Positions 60,001 through 64,000 of a DNA stretch of 64,000 bases are shown piece by piece; within the stretch, counting starts at the first letter, position 1, and the number at the start of each line of letters is the position of its first letter. Made by a program: the position numbers and the translations under genes. Origin of the DNA: Clostridiales bacterium (GTDB lineage: Bacteria > Bacillota > Clostridia > Oscillospirales > CAG-272); NCBI GenBank assembly GCA_003150035.1, contig QALR01000007.1, positions 75,489 through 139,488 on the forward strand, written 5' to 3'. The notes under the pieces are model-generated. The model was not told the DNA's origin, ran no database searches, and saw nothing but the letters and a program-made list of their open reading frames with translations.

Positions 60001-60072
60001 CGTCGCGTGGAGGAAGCGGTGGGACGGATTCTGATGCTGATTATGAAAACAGCGGGAAGCCATAATAAATAA
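57037..60072 (+). CDS. Glycoside hydrolase family 3, inverted domain order, cytoplasmic
   Basis: 1011 aa. The usual GH3 order is reversed: first the GH3 C-terminal alpha/beta domain (about 15-250, GVILLKNEGGILPI, GNLIDLS), then a fibronectin III-like domain (YPFGFGLSYTSFEM onward), then about 400-720 extra beta-rich regions that resemble carbohydrate-binding modules (GRYALYHLHVEKAGLYDVS), and last the catalytic TIM barrel (about 740-1011): VWLAPGINIHRDPCCGRNFEYYSEDP, TVKHFAANNTE and the nucleophile D950 in LVTDWGND. Inverted GH3 enzymes are known from Ruminococcus albus and Butyrivibrio. No signal peptide, so it probably works on imported oligosaccharides. Substrate unknown (beta-glucosidase-like). 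Confidence 0.9.
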   Translation: MERYINRSERYKLAREIAEEGVILLKNEGGILPIDASRRLAVFGRGQIDVIACGTGSAYCRSEYCIDLLAGLEEEKIPFDSELAAAYRQFSAENPIAAFGVWGSGSHLQSEMSLSEDMVEASVRRGADTALFVIGRTAGENDDVSPIPGDYGLSSVEEEQISLICRYFDRVILVINSGNLIDLSISERAEIGAVLLLSMPGMEGGRALAGVLSGRVNPSGRLTDTVARCYSDYPSSSAFGRRGGLIQNYSEDIFVGYRYFESFPQAKEKVLYPFGFGLSYTSFEMVCTEFSSESGTIEARIAVTNTGAVFSGKETVMLYSENADDRFPGPKLALRAFTKTKALSPGETEVLRLSFPAWDLSAFDDTGVSGHRDAWVLPAGKYRILFGNQVRNLRLAGVYENKESLFRSCTHLPTMLEERLCLSGGTERLDFVPPDTTRGYPVLPLGETKIPGDAFTSEKDGFSVKLSVSARGAYRLRLLFSGTVACGKGGRICLLNGVRLENVREDGTVPDVLLEAGTSVLTVKEDGICPIESLVIEKQDDAISIGAGVSVVEGGRFSEAALYVVAKPFSDDGPCGSGQALARMHTPGRYALYHLHVEKAGLYDVSLRYDNWYPAMDIRDAFSFLISNVGQEIEAVTLKNTTKREDGAHLYATSAPIQLALPRGDCYFKIVSTTKTAPNIAYFLFTPSERPKVAVQKKAADTVPEAQTEEVRVRRPLSDKTEGTDFREVMAGALSLDTFIRSLTEEELAALSCGNDNGQIGYLPEKGIPEAYWADGPIGLRLEAETTVYPSGTMLASTWNTELAFEFGRSIGCEARERMVDVWLAPGINIHRDPCCGRNFEYYSEDPLLTGKIASAVVRGVQKMHVAATVKHFAANNTEYQRLRSDSHVSARALREIYMKAFEIVIREAGPYAVMTSYNFINGEKVPESRLLCTDVLRGEFGFEGVLVTDWGNDSDHVRELAAGHDLKMSFGAPDKVAQAMADGRLSRRRVEEAVGRILMLIMKTAGSHNK

Positions 60073-60078
60073 AAAAAT

Positions 60079-60115
60079 AAGCGGCTCTCTTTTTGTCGGG
60101 AAAAGAGAGTCGCTT
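60079..60115. terminator. Hairpin after the GH3 gene
   Basis: AAGCGGCTCTCTTTT / AAAAGAGAGTCGCTT (one wobble). The T run lies on the minus-strand side; on the plus strand none follows. Confidence 0.65.
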
Positions 60116-60208
60116 GCTTCCCGCCGTGCGGCTTTTGTCTTCAGAGGGCGCGGGATCTTATTTTTATGGTGACGCTGCAAAAACTGGCGCATGACGTGCG
60201 CGAGACAC

Positions 60209-60236
60209 TTGACATGAAGCTGTTTTATGATATACT
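60209..60236 (+). promoter_or_regulatory. Promoter of the 73-aa ORF
   Basis: TTGACA (60209-60214), 16-bp spacer, TATACT (60231-60236). Confidence 0.75.
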
Positions 60237-60249
60237 GAGAGGAAAGAGT

Positions 60250-60471
60250 ATGACGGACTCATTCGTGTTGATTGCGGGGCTGGAAAGGGGAAAGCCACCG
60301 CGACCGGTGGAGCTTTCTGTGCGTGCGGCAGGGAGCGGAAAGCGTGTCCTTGTCGAACAATTTCTTGAGGTCGGCACACTTTGTGACAGGGCGGATTATA
60401 TCACGGAAATGCAGAAGAGAAAGCGTCCGTTTGACAGAGGAATTTCATCGAGAAAAGGGATTGAATATTGA
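60250..60471 (+). CDS. Hypothetical protein, 73 aa
   Basis: ATG 60250 lies 14 bp after a TTGACA/TATACT promoter and has GAGAGGAAAG ahead, so I place the start there rather than at 60166, which lies upstream of the promoter. Product: a hydrophobic start (SFVLIAGLERG), a beta-like middle (PVELSVRAAGSGKRVLVEQFL) and a basic end (QKRKRPFDRGISSRKG). It has no family I can name. It may be co-transcribed with the TPR-DUF4037 pair 38 bp downstream. The short transcript leader fits a normal small gene, but the coding call rests on the signals, not on homology. Confidence 0.5.
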   Translation: MTDSFVLIAGLERGKPPRPVELSVRAAGSGKRVLVEQFLEVGTLCDRADYITEMQKRKRPFDRGISSRKGIEY

Positions 60472-60509
60472 TATCCGCTCTAAAATGTACCTATAGGGGG
60501 AACTTTTCT

Positions 60510-61301
60510 ATGAAAAATGAACAGGATGACCGCTGCGAGAGCTGCTCCAAGGAAAAAACGGACAGGATTCCGATCCGGCGTGTGGTGGAAAAGATAGACG
60601 AGGCGTTTTCGAGAAACGATCTTGCAGAAGCGGGAAGGCTTCTTTCCTTTTGGGAGGGAGAGGCACGTGCGCTTGCTGATATCCATGGGCTGCTCGAAAT
60701 TTTAAGTGAAGAGATCGGCTATTTCCGCCGGACGGAAGAACGGACGCGCGGACTTGCCGCCGTCACGGAGGCATTCGCCATTATGGAAGAGCACGGACTT
60801 TCGAACTCGGTTTCCGGAGGGACCATTTATGTCAATGGAGCCACAACCATGAAAGCCTTTGGAAAGGCCGCCGAGGCGATGCCGTACTATAGGCGAGCAA
60901 AGAAGATTTTTGAAGAGAAGCTGCCTCCTGACAGCTATCTTCTTGCGGCGCTTTTTAACAATATGGCGTCCGCATACGCCGAGCTTGGAGAATGGGAAAA
61001 GGCGGACGAGAACTACCGTGCGGCGATTCGGATTCTCGCGAAAAGCGGAGACAATGACGGAGAAATTGCCGTCAGCTATGTCAATCTCGCTCATCTTTAT
61101 TACGATAGAGACGAGAAGGACACCCGTATTGCCTCCCTTTTGGAAACCGCATGGTCCTATCTGATGTCGGAGCGTCTCCCTCATGACGGCAATTATGCCT
61201 TTATCTGTTCCAAATGCGCGCCGTCGTTTGGGTTTTTCGGCTATTTTGCCAGAGAGGAAGAGCTTCGCCGCGCGGCGGAGAGCATTTATGAAAGGACTTG
61301 A
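60510..61301 (+). CDS. Tetratricopeptide repeat protein
   Basis: 263 aa. About four to five TPR helices pairs: YFRRTEERTRGLAAVTEAF, YRRAKKIFEEKLPPDSYLLAALFNNMASAYAELGEWEKADENYRAAIRIL and SYVNLAHLYYDRDEKDTRIASL fit the TPR consensus (W-L-G-Y-A-F-A-P pattern). The N-terminus has two cysteines (CESCSKEK) and no signal peptide. GGGGG about nine bases before the ATG. It overlaps the DUF4037 gene by 14 bp, so they are translated together; TPR proteins usually serve as scaffolds, so it could hold or inhibit the nucleotidyltransferase-like partner. Confidence 0.85.
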   Translation: MKNEQDDRCESCSKEKTDRIPIRRVVEKIDEAFSRNDLAEAGRLLSFWEGEARALADIHGLLEILSEEIGYFRRTEERTRGLAAVTEAFAIMEEHGLSNSVSGGTIYVNGATTMKAFGKAAEAMPYYRRAKKIFEEKLPPDSYLLAALFNNMASAYAELGEWEKADENYRAAIRILAKSGDNDGEIAVSYVNLAHLYYDRDEKDTRIASLLETAWSYLMSERLPHDGNYAFICSKCAPSFGFFGYFAREEELRRAAESIYERT

Positions 61302-62214
61302 GCTTTCCCGCGCCTTTTGGGAGGAATGCGGGCGCCCGATGGTGGCGGAAAAGTTTCCTGAATATGCGGGGCGGATCGCGGCGGGGCTTGTCGGTCATGG
61401 TTCGGAATGCTTTGGCTTCGACGATGAAATTTCCCGCGACCATGATTTCGCACCGGGCTTCTGTCTTTGGATAACCGAGGAGGATGAGCGCCTTTTCGGT
61501 TTCCGCCTGTTTCGCGCCTACGCAGCGCTTCCGGCGGAATTCCGCGGGGTTCGACTGAAGGAGAGCAGTGCCATGGGCGCCGGAAAAAAGGGTGTGCATA
61601 CCATATCGGAATTCTATTCGGCTTATACCGGCAGGGAAGGCGCGCCGGAGGAATGGCAGGACTGGCTGTATACACCTTCCTTTTATTTTGCCGAAGCAAC
61701 GAATGGAGAAGTGTTTGCCGATCCGCTCGGCAAATTTACGGAAATCAGAGAGACGATTCTGCACGGAATGCCGGAGGATGTCAGACGCAAAAAAATCGCG
61801 TCGTGTGCGTTCGTCATGGCGCAGACCGGACAGTACAATTATAAAAGATGCCTGGCGCACGGAGAGCAGGGCGCGGCGGGGCTTGCGCTCTCCCGATTTG
61901 TCGAACATAGCGCCGATATGATTTTTCTTCTCAACAAAGTGCATGCGCCGTATTATAAATGGAAGCTGCGCGCGATGCGGCGGCTTCCGGTATTGGGGGA
62001 TAGGGCAGGGACTTTGGAAAGGCTGCTCTCCGATGCCGCGCCGGAACAAAAACTTCTCTGGATAGAATCGGTGTGCGCGGATGTGATAGAGGAGCTTCGG
62101 GCGGCGGGACTTGCGCCGCCGCTCGGCGATTATTTGGAGCCGTATGCCTATGCGATCAATAAAACCATTAAAAATTCGGAAATCAGACATTTGCCGGTCA
62201 TGCTAGAGGATTGA
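61288..62214 (+). CDS. DUF4037 protein, predicted nucleotidyltransferase fold
   Basis: 308 aa. The start region GLVGHGSECFGFDDEISRDHDF carries the nucleotidyltransferase-like pattern G-S-x3-G-x-D-D-x2-S-x-D-x-D, in which the acidic residues would bind metal. The rest is helical (LSRFVEHSADMIFLLNKVH, APYYKWKLRAMRRLPVLGD). DUF4037 proteins are believed to be NTases of the MNT group; targets are unknown. It overlaps the TPR gene by 14 bp and both form a two-gene module. Related TPR-DUF4037 pairs occur in other Firmicutes, as I recall. Confidence 0.85.
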   Translation: MKGLELSRAFWEECGRPMVAEKFPEYAGRIAAGLVGHGSECFGFDDEISRDHDFAPGFCLWITEEDERLFGFRLFRAYAALPAEFRGVRLKESSAMGAGKKGVHTISEFYSAYTGREGAPEEWQDWLYTPSFYFAEATNGEVFADPLGKFTEIRETILHGMPEDVRRKKIASCAFVMAQTGQYNYKRCLAHGEQGAAGLALSRFVEHSADMIFLLNKVHAPYYKWKLRAMRRLPVLGDRAGTLERLLSDAAPEQKLLWIESVCADVIEELRAAGLAPPLGDYLEPYAYAINKTIKNSEIRHLPVMLED

Positions 62215-62236
62215 AGAAAGAATTTAGTAGAAAATC

Positions 62237-62265
62237 TTGACAAATTTAATCGTATATGGGATAAT
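62237..62265 (+). promoter_or_regulatory. Promoter of the 188-aa membrane protein gene
   Basis: TTGACA (62237-62242), 17-bp spacer, GATAAT (62260-62265). Confidence 0.75.
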
Positions 62266-62398
62266 AGTAGTACTATAATAGATATATCTGTAATTTTATA
62301 GTTTTTATTGGCTGTACGATTGTGATAAAAAAGCGCGGCATTACTGAAAAAAGATACCTATCCGGATTCGCCGCTGATAGAAGGAACAAGGAGGTTTT

Positions 62399-62965
62399 AT
62401 GACCAAACAGTTGAGGCGGCGGCGGAAAGCGCTTGTTGCAAAAGCACTTGCCGAGGATTCGGATAAGAAGTTTGGAAAACAATTTGCTACCGTCATCGTC
62501 ATACTTTGGGCATCTACCCGAGTTGTGCAGGTGGCATCCGGACTTCTGTCGAAGATTCTTGGCAGTCTGATTGTGGATTCCACGCACACGATGATTATGT
62601 TCCTAGTGATGGCAATTTATCTTTGGTCGTTGTATTCGGGCTTTCGATGGGTGGTCGTTTTTCCTGTTTTTATGGGAGGAATTTTTGTCCTCGAGACCTT
62701 TCGCTTTAATTTGTACTATGTTCTGATTTCAACTCGATATGCGTTTGACGCCCATCTGTATGCGCTTACTTATATTGTAGCCGCATATGCTCAAATTCTT
62801 TTTCCCATTATGCTGGCCGGCAGTCCTCGTTCCTGGCTTTATTTCAATACCGTCAATCAGATAACACAGGAATTGCAGATTGAGCAGATTCAAGCGAAAT
62901 ATGAACAAAAAAGAAAAAAGAAAATGGAAAAGAAAAAGAATAAGAATAAGAATGAAAATCAATGA
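62399..62965 (+). CDS. Small membrane protein, 188 aa (similar to the one at 4 kb)
   Basis: Basic N-terminus (TKQLRRRRKALVAKAL), four hydrophobic segments (ATVIVILWASTRVVQVASGLL; MIMFLVMAIYLWSLYSGF; WVVVFPVFMGGIFVLETF; LYALTYIVAAYAQILFPIML) and a long, very basic tail of Lys/Asn repeats (KRKKKMEKKKNKNKNENQ). It shares length, segment pattern and the motif after the last segment with the membrane protein at 3898-4395, so they look like paralogues. AAGGAGG lies five bases before the ATG. Own promoter and terminator. Function unknown. Confidence 0.85.
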   Translation: MTKQLRRRRKALVAKALAEDSDKKFGKQFATVIVILWASTRVVQVASGLLSKILGSLIVDSTHTMIMFLVMAIYLWSLYSGFRWVVVFPVFMGGIFVLETFRFNLYYVLISTRYAFDAHLYALTYIVAAYAQILFPIMLAGSPRSWLYFNTVNQITQELQIEQIQAKYEQKRKKKMEKKKNKNKNENQ

Positions 62966-62967
62966 AA

Positions 62968-62994
62968 AATCCGGGATACTATCCCGGATTTTTT
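62968..62994 (+). terminator. Terminator of the 188-aa membrane protein gene
   Basis: AATCCGGGAT / ATCCCGGATT with a 3-nt loop and TTTTTT. Confidence 0.9.
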
Positions 62995-63016
62995 GTCATA
63001 TTGGTGAATTATACTA

Positions 63017-64000
63017 TTAAGTGCAACAGAAGAAGATAAAAAAGGAGTTCATACAAATCTGTGGTAAAATAGAGTTGCGAAACAAAATTTACTACAAAGG
63101 AGATCTGTATGAACTATCACCATTTTACCATAGAAGAGCGCTGTTGTCTACGAGAATATTATGTCAAAGGGAAAAGCTATCGGGAAATAGCAAGGCTTTT
63201 GGGCAGGAACGTCAGTTCTGTATCTCGGGAATTGAGACGGAACTGTACCTTTTTCAGGGATATCCCCAGATACTATCCGCATACGGCACAAAAGAAAAGC
63301 GACTTACGCAACAGTTACCGCCACCGCGGAATGTTCTGGAAACAAGAGGTGTTGGATTACATAGACGAGAAGTTATCTCAAACATGGTCGCCGGAACAGA
63401 TATCCAATACCCCGTGCGGGATGAAGATGCCGTCGTTCAAGACGATCTACCGTTGGATAGACGAAAGATATCTGCGTTCCACCCTGAAAAACCTGCGGAG
63501 GAAAGGAAAAACACGCAAGCGCTTAGGGAACGGCGGCAGGTTCACGACGGGGAAAAGCATACGCAAACGGGATAAAAGCGTATATAGCCGCAAAGAGTTC
63601 GGGCATTGGGAAGCGGACACGGTAGTATCGGGGCAAGGGAAAAGCAAAGCGTGTTTTGCAACGCTTGCGGAGAGAAAGACAAGATATTATATCGCAATTA
63701 AAATCCCTGACAGAAAGGGTGAAACGATGGCCAAAGCCATTATAGACGCACTTTCCAAATTTCCCAAAGAGGCGGTAAAGACGATCACCTGCGACAGGGG
63801 CAGCGAGTTTGCCTGTTGGAGGGAAATAGAGAAGGCCTTGCACTGTGATATGTACTTTGCGGATCCGTATTGCGCCTGGCAGAAAGGTACAAACGAGAAC
63901 TTGAACGGACTTCTACGGGAATTTTATCCCAAGGGAAGAAACCTTTCGAGAGTGAGCCCTGCAACATTAAAAAAGAACCTGGCGCTTATAAACGCCAGGC
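63017..64000 (+). mobile_element. IS30-family insertion sequence, left part
   Basis: The element starts near 63017, judged from the sequence TTAAGTGCAACAG and the 90 bp of non-coding left end that precede the transposase gene. The right end and the second inverted repeat lie outside the window, so the exact ends, target duplication and family subgroup cannot be given. Confidence 0.7.
63109..64000 (+). CDS. IS30-family transposase (3' end outside window)
   Basis: The frame is open to the window end (297 codons visible). The N-terminal helix-turn-helix (FTIEERCCLREYYVKGKSYR, then EIARLLGRNVSSVSRELRRN) is typical for IS30 transposases. The DDE catalytic domain follows: FGHWEADTVVSGQGK (first Asp), TITCDRGSEFACW (second Asp), and ADPYCAWQKGTNENLNGLLR (Glu in NENLNG) near the visible end, so all three acidic residues look present and the enzyme may be active. 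ATG 63109 is preceded by AAAGGAG. IS30 elements move by a minicircle/copy-out route. Confidence 0.93.
   Translation, partial: MNYHHFTIEERCCLREYYVKGKSYREIARLLGRNVSSVSRELRRNCTFFRDIPRYYPHTAQKKSDLRNSYRHRGMFWKQEVLDYIDEKLSQTWSPEQISNTPCGMKMPSFKTIYRWIDERYLRSTLKNLRRKGKTRKRLGNGGRFTTGKSIRKRDKSVYSRKEFGHWEADTVVSGQGKSKACFATLAERKTRYYIAIKIPDRKGETMAKAIIDALSKFPKEAVKTITCDRGSEFACWREIEKALHCDMYFADPYCAWQKGTNENLNGLLREFYPKGRNLSRVSPATLKKNLALINAR

Overview
The window looks like the chromosome of an anaerobic, Gram-positive Clostridia-type bacterium, probably a gut Firmicute. This is an inference from gene content. The markers are a YlmC/YmxH sporulation-type PRC-barrel protein, a pyruvate phosphate dikinase, an electron-bifurcating Nfn pair (NfnA/NfnB), a RACo-like corrinoid activator, an AddA helicase-nuclease, a DivIVA-like coiled-coil protein, many lipoproteins with a signal-peptidase-II lipobox, and classical A/G-rich ribosome binding sites with TTGACA-17-TATAAT promoters. 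There are no rRNA genes and no CRISPR array.

Region 1 (1-3.7 kb) is the right end of an integrative element. It holds two tyrosine recombinases joined by an ATGA overlap, AT-rich cargo (a 128-aa orphan, a 40-aa micro-ORF, a DUF2188 protein) and a tRNA-Pro(TGG). Next to these lies the 5' half of a second tRNA-Pro that stops exactly at the end of the anticodon loop. This suggests insertion into a tRNA-Pro anticodon loop by an element that brings its own, slightly odd, replacement tRNA.

Region 2 (3.9-20.4 kb) is core chromosome, mostly on the minus strand. It carries a small membrane protein, an M6-like metalloprotease with a cyclophilin lipoprotein, a QueG-like Fe-S protein with a heterodimeric ABC exporter, then ylmC and rpsB-tsf on the plus strand, a DUF4349 lipoprotein, dagK-valS, a DegV protein and a D-2-hydroxyacid dehydrogenase.

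Region 3 (20.8-31 kb) has a ketopantoate reductase-like gene, an XRE-regulator/ADP-ribosylglycohydrolase fusion followed by an orphan solute-binding lipoprotein, rpsO-pnp, a class II aldolase and the RACo-like protein.

Region 4 (31-50.6 kb) has addA, small membrane and cysteine-rich proteins, nfnA-nfnB-GNAT, ppdK, pth-mfd-PrsA-like, a DUF5685/DnaJ/membrane-protein module, a small lipoprotein and a homocysteine methyltransferase-like gene.

Region 5 (50.6-64 kb) has manA and a P-loop kinase, an overlapping FkbM methyltransferase/SGNH hydrolase pair, a DivIVA-like gene, smpB with ssrA (tmRNA), a Vat-type acetyltransferase with a possible leader peptide, an inverted-domain GH3 enzyme, a TPR/DUF4037 pair, a membrane protein resembling the one at 4 kb, and the start of an IS30-family insertion sequence that runs off the window.

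Functionally the core parts connect. rpsB-tsf, rpsO-pnp, valS, pth, smpB and ssrA serve translation and ribosome rescue. PPDK, aldolase, Nfn and manA serve central carbon and redox metabolism. AddA and Mfd serve DNA repair. The most unusual material is the element end with its two tRNA-Pro copies, the XRE-ARH fusion, the Vat gene with its leader, the TPR-DUF4037 pair and the DUF5685-DnaJ module.
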